This document shows, in pieces, positions 41,483-52,352 of a stretch of DNA of 64,000 nt. The notes below the pieces were generated by a model. That model saw only the letters and a program-made list of their open reading frames with translations. It ran no database searches and was not told the DNA's origin. Source of the stretch: Halovivax limisalsi. Lineage in GTDB: Archaea > Halobacteriota > Halobacteria > Halobacteriales > Natrialbaceae. The translations under genes and the position numbers were made by a program. The stretch covers positions 1,302,001 through 1,366,000 of the forward strand of contig NZ_CP095757.1 of assembly GCF_023093535.1 (NCBI RefSeq), given 5' to 3'. Numbering within the stretch: the first letter of the stretch is position 1; each line of letters opens with the position of its first letter.

Positions 41483-42646
41483 ATGCTCGATTACGTCTCG
41501 CTCGAGGACGACCTCGACGCCGAGGAGCGCATGATCCGCGACACGGCGCGCGAGTTCGTCGACGAGAAGGTTCGTCCCGACATCGCCGACCACTACGAGG
41601 CCGGCACGTTCCCGACCGAACTGATCCCCGAGCTGGGCGAACTCGGCTTCTTCGCGCCGAATCTCGACGGCTACGGCCTGCCGAACGTCTCCGAGACGGC
41701 CTACGGCCTCCTGATGCAGGAGCTCGAGGCCTGCGACTCCGGGCTGCGCTCGATGGCCTCGGTGCAGGGTGCGCTCGTGATGTACCCCATCCGCGCGTTC
41801 GGCAGCGACGCCCAGAAGGAGGAGTGGCTCCCGAAACTCGGCGAAGGCGAGGCCGTCGGCTGCTTCGGCCTCACCGAGCCCGAACACGGCTCGAATCCCT
41901 CGGCGATGGAGACCCACGCCGAGGGAGATGCGGACGGGTACGTCCTCAACGGGTCGAAGACCTGGATCACCAACGCGCCGATCGCGGACGTGGCCGTCGT
42001 CTGGGCGCGCGACCGCTCGGCCGAGGACGAGCCCGTCCGGGGCTTCCTCGTCGAGACCGACCGTGACGGGTTCTCGACGAACAAGTTAGACGAGAAACTC
42101 TCGTTGCGCGCCTCGATCACCGGCGAGATCGGTCTGAACGACGTCCGCGTTCCCGAGGAGAACGTCCTCCCCGGCGTCTCCGGCATGAAGGGGCCGCTGT
42201 CGTGTCTCACGCAGGCCCGGTACGGCATCGCCTGGGGCGCCGTCGGCGCCGCCCGCGACTGCTTCGAGACCGCCCGCGACTACGCGCTCGATCGCGACCA
42301 GTTCGACGGCCCGATCGCGCGCTTCCAGCTCCAGCAGCAGAAACTCGCCGAGATGGCCACCCAGATCACGACGAGCCAGCTGCTGGCGTACCGCCTCGCC
42401 GAACTCAAAGAGCGCGGCGACCTCCGCCCCCAGCATGTCTCGATGGCCAAGCGCAACAACGTTCGCATGGCCCGCGACCAGGCCCGCGTCGCCCGCGAGA
42501 TGCTCGGCGGCAACGGCATCACGCTCGACTACTCGCCCATGCGCCACATGGCGAACATGGAGACGGTCTACACCTACGAGGGCACCCACGACATACACAC
42601 GCTGATTCTCGGGCAGGATTTGACTGGCATCGCGGCCTTCGAGTAG
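41483..42646 (+). CDS. Acyl-CoA dehydrogenase, glutaryl-CoA dehydrogenase-like
   Basis: 387 residues, a complete ACAD. FAD and substrate motifs include CFGLTEPEHGSNPSAMET and WITNAPIADVAVVWAR. The region LTQARYGIAWGAVGAARDC is characteristic of glutaryl-CoA dehydrogenases, and the catalytic Glu lies in YTYEGTHDIHTL. GCDH oxidises and decarboxylates glutaryl-CoA to crotonyl-CoA, a late step of lysine/tryptophan breakdown. The nearby kynureninase is compatible with such a route but does not prove it. Confidence 0.85.
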   Translation: MLDYVSLEDDLDAEERMIRDTAREFVDEKVRPDIADHYEAGTFPTELIPELGELGFFAPNLDGYGLPNVSETAYGLLMQELEACDSGLRSMASVQGALVMYPIRAFGSDAQKEEWLPKLGEGEAVGCFGLTEPEHGSNPSAMETHAEGDADGYVLNGSKTWITNAPIADVAVVWARDRSAEDEPVRGFLVETDRDGFSTNKLDEKLSLRASITGEIGLNDVRVPEENVLPGVSGMKGPLSCLTQARYGIAWGAVGAARDCFETARDYALDRDQFDGPIARFQLQQQKLAEMATQITTSQLLAYRLAELKERGDLRPQHVSMAKRNNVRMARDQARVAREMLGGNGITLDYSPMRHMANMETVYTYEGTHDIHTLILGQDLTGIAAFE

Positions 42647-42687
42647 AGCGTGGATTGAGCGAATGCGAGGCGGGAACGAAGTGACCG

Positions 42688-42864
42688 CCTCGGACAGGCG
42701 AACGGCAGCGCCGTGAGCGGAGTGAACGAAATCCTCGGAACGACGAACGGCGACCAGCGGGAGGCGTGAGTAGCGAGGGGCCGACCGAAGCGAGGGGCCT
42801 CGGAACGACGAACGGGGAGCGGTGGCGAGGCCGAGCAATAGCGAGACCTCGGAGTAGTGAACGG
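42688..42864. repeat. Four-copy 18-bp intergenic repeat
   Basis: The pattern CCTCGGA-n5-GAACGG occurs at 42688, 42733, 42798 and 42847. Copies 2 and 3 are identical over all 18 bp. Units between them also share GAGCGG/GTGAGTAGCGAG-like words. The block lies between convergent genes (ACAD and the lipase-like gene). Confidence 0.6.
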
Positions 42865-42913
42865 CGACCGGTGAGGGCGGTCGATAGGCCCGCCGTGGTA
42901 GTGTTTCGAACGG

Positions 42914-44059
42914 CTACTGCCCGCGTTCCGTGATGGTGAGATCGTACTCGCCCCAGCCCCGTTCGGCGTCGACGAGAATCCCGAGCGTCGTCTGTCCGTC
43001 GAGCGAGGACTGGATGGCCTCCTCGGCGCCGGAACCGGCCGAGCGGTCGTCGTAGTCGTCTCGCGTGGGCTCGCGACCGTCGTAGGTCACGAAGAGGTCG
43101 AAGTCCGCGACCGACGACGGACTCGTGAGCTCGACGGCGACGCCGCAGGGGCTGGCCGTGGCCGTGCTGTAGGTGTCGGTGTCGCTGCCGTTCCACCAGG
43201 CCAGAAATCCGTCTCGTTCGGTCGTCTCGGTTTCGGCGCCGCAATCGCCGCCGCCCCCATCGTCACCGTAGTTCTCGACGATAGCCTGCACGCAACCCGA
43301 ACTCGACTGGTACTCCGTGTGGCCGCCGACCGAGTCGGTCACGTCGACGTCCGCGTAGTTCCCCGGCGTCTCTGAGTCGGCACAACTGGCGCCGCCGGCA
43401 CCAAGGCGAGCGAGTCCGTCGTTGGCCGACCAGTAGTTGTACATGCCATCGCAGGAGTTCGCGATGGCGTCGTAGTAGCCGGCGCCCTGGCAGGGCGCGT
43501 CCGCGTACTCGTAGGACCCGATCATGTCGGCGTTGGCGACGGTGAAGGACCCGTCGATCGCCGCGATCGTCTCCATCACGACGATTCCGCCCATGGAGAA
43601 CCCGAGCAGTCGGACCGTCGTCTCGGGGTTCTCGGCCCGGAAGTCCGCGAGCCAGTTCGCGAACATCGGGCCGGTGTCGCGGGCGTTGCCTTCGGCCGTA
43701 CCTGGCAAGCCGCTGTCGTCCCAGGTAATCGCCGCGACGGTCCCCTCGTACCCCTGGTCCCTGGCGGTCGACTGGAACGTCTCCGCAACCCCCACGCTGT
43801 TGCCCGACTGGGTGTAGCCGTGGACGTGGAAGACCACCTCGTCTCGCCCCTGCGGGCCGTCCGACACCGGCGGCGTTCCGTCACGAAAGTCGATCTCTTT
43901 GATCTCGTCGCTCTGTGCGGCCGTCTCGGCGGGAGCGATACCCGCGATCGACGTGGCGGCGACCGTCGCCGTCGCGGCGCGCAACACGCCTCGCCGCGAG
44001 GCCTCGCGGGTCGGGGCGTCGCGGGTGGCTCTTCCAGACGCCTGTTGATACCGTCTCAT
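42914..44059 (-). CDS. Tat-exported lipase-like alpha/beta hydrolase with C-terminal PPC-like domain
   Basis: 381 residues. A twin-arginine signal (SRRGVLRAATATVAATSIAGIAPAETAAQ) directs export. The hydrolase core has VVFHVHGYTQSG, the nucleophile elbow GFSMGG and a His in GGHTEYQ. Seven or so cysteines in the second half suggest disulphides. The C-terminal 90 residues (FDLFVTYDGREPTRDDYDD...LGILVDAERGWGEYDLTIT) resemble pre-peptidase C-terminal domains. The ATG at 44059 is supported by a GGATAATACT box 27 bp upstream. Confidence 0.82.
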   Translation of the reverse strand: MRRYQQASGRATRDAPTREASRRGVLRAATATVAATSIAGIAPAETAAQSDEIKEIDFRDGTPPVSDGPQGRDEVVFHVHGYTQSGNSVGVAETFQSTARDQGYEGTVAAITWDDSGLPGTAEGNARDTGPMFANWLADFRAENPETTVRLLGFSMGGIVVMETIAAIDGSFTVANADMIGSYEYADAPCQGAGYYDAIANSCDGMYNYWSANDGLARLGAGGASCADSETPGNYADVDVTDSVGGHTEYQSSSGCVQAIVENYGDDGGGGDCGAETETTERDGFLAWWNGSDTDTYSTATASPCGVAVELTSPSSVADFDLFVTYDGREPTRDDYDDRSAGSGAEEAIQSSLDGQTTLGILVDAERGWGEYDLTITERGQ

Positions 44060-44368
44060 TGCAGTCACACCACTACCTACAGTATTATCCGATAGCGGAA
44101 TACTTATATCTATCCTCATAACTCCGTATTCAACCAGTCGTGTCGGCCGATCCCGCGAATCGGAGGGTGTCTACGGGCACCACCGACATCGGCCGGGACG
44201 GTTCGACGCGCCGAGCGGCCCTCGACGCACCCGGATACACCGTCCTGTCGTCGAACACCACCGTCGCCGACCGGGCGGGAGAGCGCCAACTCGTCCAGTC
44301 GGTCTCGGAACCGACGATCCTTTTTCCCGACGCAGTAAGTGTCGCACGGAGACTGGTGAGGACCCGAG
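44060..44368. other. Divergent promoter region, no gene seen
   Basis: It separates the lipase-like and MFS genes. The left end carries A+T-rich boxes (GGATAATACT and GATATAAG on the minus strand). No coding frame is supported. Confidence 0.45.
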
Positions 44369-45942
<1,574 letters not shown>

Positions 45943-46247
45943 AGGCGCTCACCGTCGGTTCCGACCGCCTTCAGTACCACGGTGGGTGACAATCGGGTCG
46001 ATAGCATCGGCGAATCGCCTCGTCGCTTCTTACGGATAATCGATGGTCTCCGTCGGCCGGACGGTCGCATCCGCTCGGCTGGGCCGTCAGTTTCCTGCGT
46101 CGGGACGCAACCGCGTTCGCATGGCCCGCCGTCCCGTTCGAACTGGCGATTGGTGTCCGCTGGACCGACAGCCCGACGTCCGGTGCCAGACGACCCGACT
46201 GGCGACTGACGGGAGTGACTCGCGAGAACCGTCCGAAAGAGCACCGG
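45943..46247. other. Convergent intergenic region, no gene seen
   Basis: No supported frame. It lies between the ferredoxin gene and the oppositely oriented DUF5611 gene. Confidence 0.45.
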
Positions 46248-46631
46248 TCAGAAGTCGTGGTCGGGGTCGTCCTCGACGGAGCGCTTCAGCGAGTCGCGCC
46301 GCGCCTTGGCGTCTCGGGCGGTGGCCTCGAGCAGGAAGTCGTTCTTCGCGTCGACGGCGTCGGCGGCCGCCTCGAGTTCGTCGGGGCCGAGTTCGGTCGG
46401 GTCGCGCTCGTGGAACTCGACGGCGAGTTTGTCCTTCTTGCCGGAGTACGAGACCGCGCCGACGACGATGCGTTCGAAGACGGGGTTCTCGGGTTCGCCG
46501 ACGACGTACAGGTCAGAGCCCTTGTACTCCTCGGTGCCCGTGATGGGGCCGAAGTAGTCCTCGACCGTCTCCTCCATGTCCGGGATTCGTTCTTCGAGGT
46601 ACTCCCCGCGACGCATCTTGTACTCCTTCAT
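46248..46631 (-). CDS. DUF5611 family protein
   Basis: 127 residues. The start KEYKMRRGEYLEERIPDMEETVEDYFG, the middle GTEEYKGSDLYVVGEPENPVFERIVVGAV and the acidic C-terminal helices match the haloarchaeal/euryarchaeal DUF5611 family. It is soluble, with no catalytic motif, and its function is unknown. Confidence 0.85.
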   Translation of the reverse strand: MKEYKMRRGEYLEERIPDMEETVEDYFGPITGTEEYKGSDLYVVGEPENPVFERIVVGAVSYSGKKDKLAVEFHERDPTELGPDELEAAADAVDAKNDFLLEATARDAKARRDSLKRSVEDDPDHDF

Positions 46632-46827
46632 GCCTCGTTGGAAACACGGGAGGCTCTTTACCTCTTTTCATCCGTCGTGATGGAGCCGGGGCGGGACCGA
46701 GTCCCCGTCCGAGGACGGGTTTCGCGGCGACGCCCGGTACGGCCGATCGGCAGCCGAACTCACCGGCTCGACCGACCGCGATCCGACCGACTCCGGCCCG
46801 ACCGGCTGCGTCGCGAGGAACCGCCGT

Positions 46828-47766
46828 TCACTGCTCTCGTTCGCCCAGGTACCCCTTCTTGCACTCGGGGCAGATGTCGCCGGCCCGAAGTGACGCGCGG
46901 TCGCTCGGGGCGACGAACGAACAGCGCGGGCAGAAAAACACCGTCGGCACGCCGTCGCGCGCGGGGGAGGTACCGGGATCGGGGGCCTCGCCGGCGCTCT
47001 CGATCCCGGACGCCGGCGTCGGGTCCGATCGCGTCTCGGCCGAGTCCGCGGCCGACGCCTCCCCGGTCTCGGACGGGTCCGATTCGGCGTCCCTCCCGCC
47101 AGCTTCGGGCGTTCGAGACTCCGACGGGGCCGTTGCGGCGTCTCCGTCGAGGTCGCGCTCCGATTCGTCGGCGTCGGGCCACGCCGCCTGCTCGGCGTTC
47201 GGTTCGGCTCCGGCGCCATCGGCGTCCGGCCACGCGGCCGGTTCCGCCTCCGGTTCGGCTCCGACGTCGTCCGACTCGGGCCACTCGCCGTGTTCGCGAG
47301 TCGGTTCCTCGTCGCCGTCGGGTCCGTCTTCGTCGAGGATTTCGCCGTCGTCCGTGATCGGCTCGCCGTTCTCGTCGGTCGGGACCGCGGTCGCGTCATC
47401 CGCCGGGGACGGCTCAGACCGGGCCACCTCGGACGGGACTGCTTCGTCAGTTCCGGCGTCCTCGGCCGACTGCGCCGGCGTCGACGCGTTCGGGTCGGAT
47501 TCGGCCGCCGGTGCGCTCGACGACGATCCCGGTTCGGCTCCGGACGCCGCTGCTGCCGTGCTTGGGTCGGGATCGATGCTCGGTTCCTCGGCATCGGCGA
47601 TGCGCTTGACCTCGGTGTTCTCGCTCAGGACGTTCCGTTTGCCACAGCGCGAACAGGTCTCGTATTCCTCGACGGTCACCACGACTTCACTTCCGCGTTC
47701 CTCTCGCTGGCGATCGACCTCGGGGTCCCCGAACGCGTGGCCGAGCAGCGAACATCGGACAGCCAT
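46828..47766 (-). CDS. DUF7093 family protein: two zinc ribbons joined by a long acidic linker
   Basis: 312 residues. The N-terminal ribbon (MAVRCSLLGHAFGDPEVDRQREE...YETCSRCGKRNVLSE) and the C-terminal ribbon (VFFCPRCSFVAPSDRASLRAGDICPECKKGYL) are conserved. The roughly 210 residues between them are Asp/Glu/Ala/Ser/Pro-rich and carry two near repeats around AAWPDAD. The linker is probably disordered. The function is unknown; nucleic-acid or protein contact through the ribbons is possible. Confidence 0.8.
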   Translation of the reverse strand: MAVRCSLLGHAFGDPEVDRQREERGSEVVVTVEEYETCSRCGKRNVLSENTEVKRIADAEEPSIDPDPSTAAAASGAEPGSSSSAPAAESDPNASTPAQSAEDAGTDEAVPSEVARSEPSPADDATAVPTDENGEPITDDGEILDEDGPDGDEEPTREHGEWPESDDVGAEPEAEPAAWPDADGAGAEPNAEQAAWPDADESERDLDGDAATAPSESRTPEAGGRDAESDPSETGEASAADSAETRSDPTPASGIESAGEAPDPGTSPARDGVPTVFFCPRCSFVAPSDRASLRAGDICPECKKGYLGEREQ

Positions 47767-47917
47767 TGGAGGAGGTAGCCGACCGCGGCGGTAAAAACGT
47801 ACCGCCTGGGGGAGTCGCGTGCGCCTTCGATCCGCGGATCACCCGGATGAAACGGGCCTCGAGCCGGCGGACGCGGTAACGACAAAGATCAAATCCCGGC
47901 CCCGCAAAGGGTGACGT

Positions 47918-48211
47918 ATGCGAGCGAAACGCGAGTATCGCGACCGGGCGGAGGTCCAGGTGGCGATTCTCGACGCGCTCGTCGATCGAACCGACGACGG
48001 GATGACGATCTTCGAACTCCGGGCGGCCGTCTCCGCCGACATCGACGAACTCGAAAACGGCCTGGCGGCCCTCAAGGCCGACGGCCTGATCGACGTCGAT
48101 AACTCGGGAACCGAACTCGTCATCAGACCGGCCGACAGCGTCGTTCCCGGCCCGACGGACGAACCCGACGAGTCGATCGGCGAGTGGATACGCGACCGAT
48201 TACCGTTCTGA
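47918..48211 (+). CDS. DUF6432 family winged-helix protein
   Basis: 97 residues. MRAKREYRDRAEVQVAILDALVDRTDDGMTIFELRAAVSADIDELENGLAALKADGLIDVDNSGTELVI gives three helices and a wing, a DNA-binding-like fold of the DUF6432 family. It is small, cytoplasmic and acidic, and divergent from the DUF7093 gene. Confidence 0.82.
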   Translation: MRAKREYRDRAEVQVAILDALVDRTDDGMTIFELRAAVSADIDELENGLAALKADGLIDVDNSGTELVIRPADSVVPGPTDEPDESIGEWIRDRLPF

Positions 48212-48232
48212 CCCTCCCATCGTGGCCGACAG

Positions 48233-48275
48233 TGCCACTCCAACGAAGCGGGCCAGGATTGCCACTCCAACGAAG
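48233..48275. repeat. Short direct repeat upstream of ygfZ
   Basis: The 16-mer TGCCACTCCAACGAAG occurs at 48233-48248 and 48260-48275 (27-bp period); a weak third match (ACTGCAACGGA) follows. It lies about 100 bp before the ygfZ-like gene. Confidence 0.5.
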
Positions 48276-48373
48276 ACGGCGGTCAGGACACTGCAACGGA
48301 GACGACCGGGATCGGTCCGCGACGAACGGCCGGGACCGCCACGTAGAAGGGCGGCCCGCACCGACTACGTTTC

Positions 48374-49537
48374 ATGACCGTCATCGAGTCGATTCACGAC
48401 GCGCGCGGGGCGACGTTCGCCGATCGCGGCGGTCGGCGCGTCGTCGCGGACTACGGCCGGCCGGAACGGGCCCACCTGGCCGTGCGCAACGGCGTCGGCT
48501 GCATCGAGGTCGGTCGCGGCGTCGTCGTGGTGGAGGGGGACGATCGCGTCGAGTACGTCGACAACGTCGTCTCCAATCGGGTTCCGGAGACGGAAGGCAG
48601 CGGCTGTTACGCCGTCGTCTGCGATCCGCAAGGCCGGATCGAACTCGACCTCTACGTCTACAACGCCGGCTCGCGCCTGCTCGTCTTCACGCCGCCGGGG
48701 ACCGCCGGGCCCCTGGTCGAGGACTGGCGCGAGAAGATCTTCATCCAGGACGTCGAGATTCGCCTCGCCACCGACGAGTTCGGCGTCTTCGGCGTCCACG
48801 GTCCGCAGGCGACCGAGAAGGTCGCGAGCGTCCTCAACGGGGCGAGCACCCCGGAGGACCGACTCACGTTCGTCCGCGGCTCGATCGGGGACGCTGGCGT
48901 CTCCGTGATCCGGACCGACGGTCTCGCCGGCGAGGAGAGCTACGAGGTGGTCTGTGCGGCCGCGGACGCCGAATCTGTCTACGAGCTCCTCACGATGCAG
49001 GGCGGCTCCGCCACGCCCTTCGGCTACCGGACCTGGGAGACGCTCACGCTCGAGGCGGGGACGCCGCTGTTTGCGACCGAACTCGAGGGGACGATCCCGA
49101 ACGTCCTCGGACTGCGATTCGCGCTCGACTTCGAGAAGGGGTGTTACGTCGGTCAGGAGGTCGTCTCGCGCGTCGAGAATCGGGGCCAGCCGAGCCGGTG
49201 CCTGATCGGCCTCGTCGTCGATCCGAACGGCGAGGTCGAGTCGGCGGCCGGGACCGGATCGACGGACTGGTCCGACCCGGGGGCCGACGCGCCAACCGGC
49301 CCGATTCCCGACGCCGGCGCCGCCGTGTTCGCCGGCGACGCGAGCGTCGGCGAGGTGACCCGGGCCGCGCACGCGCCGTCGGTCGACGCGTCGATCGCGT
49401 TCGCCCTCGTCGAGTACGACCGGGCGGACGAGCGGTTCACCGTCCGGATCGACGGCGACGAGGTGCCGGCCGAGCGCCGGGAACTACCCTTCGTCGAAGG
49501 CTCAGATCGATCGGCGCGGCTCCCCACCTACACCTGA
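48374..49537 (+). CDS. ygfZ: Folate-binding YgfZ/GcvT-like protein
   Basis: 387 residues in the GcvT (aminomethyltransferase) fold. The diagnostic YgfZ motif K-G-C-(F/Y)-x-G-Q-E is present in DFEKGCYVGQEVVSRVENRGQ; its cysteine is required for the Fe-S cluster repair role known in bacteria. The N-terminal VEVVEGDDRVEYVDNVVSNRVP-type region and C-terminal barrel domain are complete. There is no glycine-cleavage gene nearby, favouring YgfZ over GcvT. Confidence 0.83.
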   Translation: MTVIESIHDARGATFADRGGRRVVADYGRPERAHLAVRNGVGCIEVGRGVVVVEGDDRVEYVDNVVSNRVPETEGSGCYAVVCDPQGRIELDLYVYNAGSRLLVFTPPGTAGPLVEDWREKIFIQDVEIRLATDEFGVFGVHGPQATEKVASVLNGASTPEDRLTFVRGSIGDAGVSVIRTDGLAGEESYEVVCAAADAESVYELLTMQGGSATPFGYRTWETLTLEAGTPLFATELEGTIPNVLGLRFALDFEKGCYVGQEVVSRVENRGQPSRCLIGLVVDPNGEVESAAGTGSTDWSDPGADAPTGPIPDAGAAVFAGDASVGEVTRAAHAPSVDASIAFALVEYDRADERFTVRIDGDEVPAERRELPFVEGSDRSARLPTYT

Positions 49538-49655
49538 CGGACTGGCAACCGACTGCCCACTGAGTATTCCCCGTCATCACCGGCCGCGCCGATTCCCGCG
49601 ACACTCGTCATCCGCAGGCCCTACGATAAAGCGACTCGCCGGCCGACGATCGAGT

Positions 49656-50057
49656 ATGGACGACCCGGACTACGAGGAACTCGTCGACCGGATCCGCACG
49701 CACTCGAGCGACGCGCCCGGGTCGGACACCGAGCGCGTGACGATCCGAACGCTGGAGTCGGCCGACCCGGACGCGCTGGGCGAACTCCGCGCGGCGATCG
49801 ACGAGGAGGCGATCGAGAGCGCCGACCTGACGTACGTCCTTTCGCGCTCGACCGCGTCGTCGGTCCGCGATGGCGGGGCCGGCGCCGATGGAGACCACGC
49901 CGACGCCCTCGAAGAACGGCTCGGCACGCCGATTCGCGTCGCGGACGGGATGCCCGACGACGCCGTCTTGCTGCTCGATCCGGACGCCGTCGCGGACGGC
50001 GAGCTGCGGTCGCCGTCGGCGATCGCGCTGGGGACGCTCAAGCAGGCGGACACCTGA
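49656..50057 (+). CDS. Small acidic haloarchaeal protein, unknown
   Basis: 133 residues, acidic and soluble. It starts MDDPDYEELVDRIRTHSSD, has RVTIRTLESADPDALGELRAAIDEEAIESADLTYVLS, and ends with ADGMPDDAVLLLDPDAVADGELRSPSAIALGTL. It looks like a small alpha/beta domain. No family name is certain. Convergent with the flavoprotein gene. Confidence 0.65.
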   Translation: MDDPDYEELVDRIRTHSSDAPGSDTERVTIRTLESADPDALGELRAAIDEEAIESADLTYVLSRSTASSVRDGGAGADGDHADALEERLGTPIRVADGMPDDAVLLLDPDAVADGELRSPSAIALGTLKQADT

Positions 50058-50101
50058 AGTGGGGCGATACACGAAACTGCCGCCGGAGGATGTCGAGCCG
50101 G

Positions 50102-51187
50102 TCAGCGCGGCGAGAACATCGCCTTCAGGTGCTCGCGCGAGACGATCGAGGTCGGCCGGTCCATGTGGACGCCGATCTCGCCCGAGAGCGCCCGCAGTCC
50201 CGCGCGCTGGAGGGGTTCGGGCAGCGAGTAGCCGCGCCGGAGCCAGCGGCCGAGCGACTGGTCGCGCGCGATGTCGTCGCGCCAGGCGCGCTCGTAGGCC
50301 TCGACCGTCGACGGGCGGTCGGGGTCGATCTCGCGAACGGCGTGATCGGCACAGCGCATCCCGTAGAGGATGCCGCCGCCGGTGAAGGGCTTCGTCTGGC
50401 CGGCGGCGTCGCCGATCAGGAAACCACGGCTGGCCGTGACGCGGTCGGGCGGGCCGATCGGGATCGCCCCGGAGCACCGGCGGGTGACGGAGACGTCGTA
50501 GCCGGAGACGAGGTCGTCGAAGTGTTTGGACACGGTGACGCCCGGCGGTGCCGCGAGCCCGTACTCGACGCCCGCCTCGCCGCGGGGGATGCGCCAGGCG
50601 AAGAAGGTCGGAGCCGTGAGGTGGACGTCGACGAAATCGTCGTCGTCGGGCGTCTCGTCGAACGCGAGGACGCCGTGGAGGTGCTCGTCGGGCTCGGGTA
50701 GCGAAAGGGCGTCGCGGACGCGCGACCGGGGCCCGTCGCAGCCGGCGACCATACGCGCCTCGAGTTCGACGGTCCCGTTCGGGCCGCTCGCGGTCAGGAC
50801 CACCCGGTCCGCTCGCTGTTCGACGTCCGTCACCGTGTGGCGCTCGCGGACGTCCGCGCCCGCTTCGCGGGCGAGCGCTGCCAGGTGGCGATCGAGTTCG
50901 ACGCGGTCGATCACGTTCGAGACGGGGTCGGATTTGTAGAAGGGGTAGGCGCGGCTGCCGGGGCCGCCGACGTGAAATCGCGCGCCGTAGATCTCGTTCT
51001 GCTTCAGTCGCTCGCGCGCGCCGTCGCCGGTGAACGACCAGATGTCCCGGCTGACGTGGCCCGAACAGGCGAGCGGCTCGCCGATCCGACCTTGCTCGAG
51101 CGCGACGACGTCGTGGCCCGCCTCGGCGGCCCGCCGGGCGAAGCGGGCGCCCGGCGGGCCGACGCCGACGACCGCGAAGTCGTACAT
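50102..51187 (-). CDS. Geranylgeranyl reductase-like FAD flavoprotein
   Basis: 361 residues. The N-terminal FAD-binding Rossmann motif (YDFAVVGVGPPGARFARRAAEAGHDVVALEQ) has Pro in place of one Gly. The blocks CSGHVSRDIW, AGCDGPRSRVRDAL, FFAWRIPRGEAGVEYGL and GFLIGDAAGQTKPFTGGGILYGM mark the archaeal geranylgeranyl reductase family, which hydrogenates isoprenoid chains of membrane lipids. A TATTTAT box lies about 26 bp upstream of the ATG at 51187. Confidence 0.87.
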   Translation of the reverse strand: MYDFAVVGVGPPGARFARRAAEAGHDVVALEQGRIGEPLACSGHVSRDIWSFTGDGARERLKQNEIYGARFHVGGPGSRAYPFYKSDPVSNVIDRVELDRHLAALAREAGADVRERHTVTDVEQRADRVVLTASGPNGTVELEARMVAGCDGPRSRVRDALSLPEPDEHLHGVLAFDETPDDDDFVDVHLTAPTFFAWRIPRGEAGVEYGLAAPPGVTVSKHFDDLVSGYDVSVTRRCSGAIPIGPPDRVTASRGFLIGDAAGQTKPFTGGGILYGMRCADHAVREIDPDRPSTVEAYERAWRDDIARDQSLGRWLRRGYSLPEPLQRAGLRALSGEIGVHMDRPTSIVSREHLKAMFSPR

Positions 51188-51367
51188 GGGTCGACTACGT
51201 CGAGCGATCGATAAATAGCTTCTCGACGATGTCAGTCGCGGCGACAGATAGATCAACAGTATTAGGGGTGAGGCGCTGTAATTGTCCCCCAACGAACACG
51301 AATCGCCCCGTCTCCGGACGGTCCGGAACCGGCGACTTGCGGGCCGACACACTCGAACCCACCTACC

Positions 51368-52351
51368 ATGACCACGACACCATCCGACGCCGCGACGACG
51401 TGCGAGCGCGTGCTCGACGCGGTCGGCGATGCCGTGATCGCCGATCGGGACTTCCTGGAGACCGTTCTCGTCGGCGTCCTCGCGCGCGGACACGTCTTGC
51501 TGGAGGACGTCCCGGGGACGGGAAAGACCCTCACCGCGGACGCCCTCGCCTCGGCGCTCGACCTCTCGTTCTCGCGGATCCAGTTCACGCCGGACCTGCT
51601 CCCGGCGGACGTCACCGGCACGCACGTCTACGACGAGCGCGAGGCGACCTTCGAGTTCACCGAGGGGCCGATCTTCGCGAACGTGGTCCTCGCCGACGAG
51701 ATCAACCGCGCGCCGCCGAAGACCCAGGCCGCGCTGCTGGAGGCCATGAGCGAGCGGCAGGTGACCGTCGCCGGCGAGACGATGGCGCTGCCCGACCCGT
51801 TCGTCGTCATCGCGACGCAGAACCCCGTCGAGAGCGAGGGGACGTTCCCCCTGCCCGAGGCGCAGGTCGATCGCTTCGCCGTGAAGACCTCGATCGGCTA
51901 CCCCGGCCGGGAGGGCGAGGCGACGCTGTTGCGCGAGCGCACCGCCCGGACGAGCAAGCGACCGTCCGTCGACCCCGTCCTCGAATCGGTCGAGGCGGTT
52001 CGATCGCTACAGGCCGCGCCCGAATCCGTGCGCGTGTCCGACGACCTCATCGATTACATGACCGCGATCGCGGCGGCGACCCGACGCGCCGGACGCGTTC
52101 GCGTCGGCGTCTCGCCCCGGGGTACGCAGCGCCTGCTCGAGGTTTCGCGCGCGACGGCCGTCCTCGAGGGTCGCGACTACCTCGCGCCGGCGGACGTCAA
52201 ATCGGTCGCGCCGGCCGTCCTGGCCCACCGCCTGGTCCTCACGCCGGAGGCGTCCGTCGAGGACGTCTCCAAGCGGGCGGTCCTCGAGCGGGCGCTCGAG
52301 TCGGTCCCCGTGCCGACCGTCTCGCGGGGGGAGGCCCCCGCGCCGGAGTGA
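51368..52351 (+). CDS. moxR: MoxR family AAA+ ATPase
   Basis: 327 residues. Walker A GTGKT at residues 50-54 (LLEDVPGTGKTLTADALA), Walker B VVLADEINRAPPKTQAALLEAM, sensor 1 ATQNPVESEGTFPLPEAQVDRF and the MoxR lid domain (VSPRGTQRLLEVSRATAVLEGRDYLAPADVKSVAPAVLAHRL) are all present. MoxR ATPases act as chaperones, often with DUF58 proteins. It is first in a five-gene operon with very short spacing to the next gene. Confidence 0.93.
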   Translation: MTTTPSDAATTCERVLDAVGDAVIADRDFLETVLVGVLARGHVLLEDVPGTGKTLTADALASALDLSFSRIQFTPDLLPADVTGTHVYDEREATFEFTEGPIFANVVLADEINRAPPKTQAALLEAMSERQVTVAGETMALPDPFVVIATQNPVESEGTFPLPEAQVDRFAVKTSIGYPGREGEATLLRERTARTSKRPSVDPVLESVEAVRSLQAAPESVRVSDDLIDYMTAIAAATRRAGRVRVGVSPRGTQRLLEVSRATAVLEGRDYLAPADVKSVAPAVLAHRLVLTPEASVEDVSKRAVLERALESVPVPTVSRGEAPAPE

Positions 52352-52352
52352 C

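Noticed and set aside
42646-42900. CRISPR array
   Set aside because: Repeats are only 18 bp, imperfect and unevenly spaced, and no cas gene is present.
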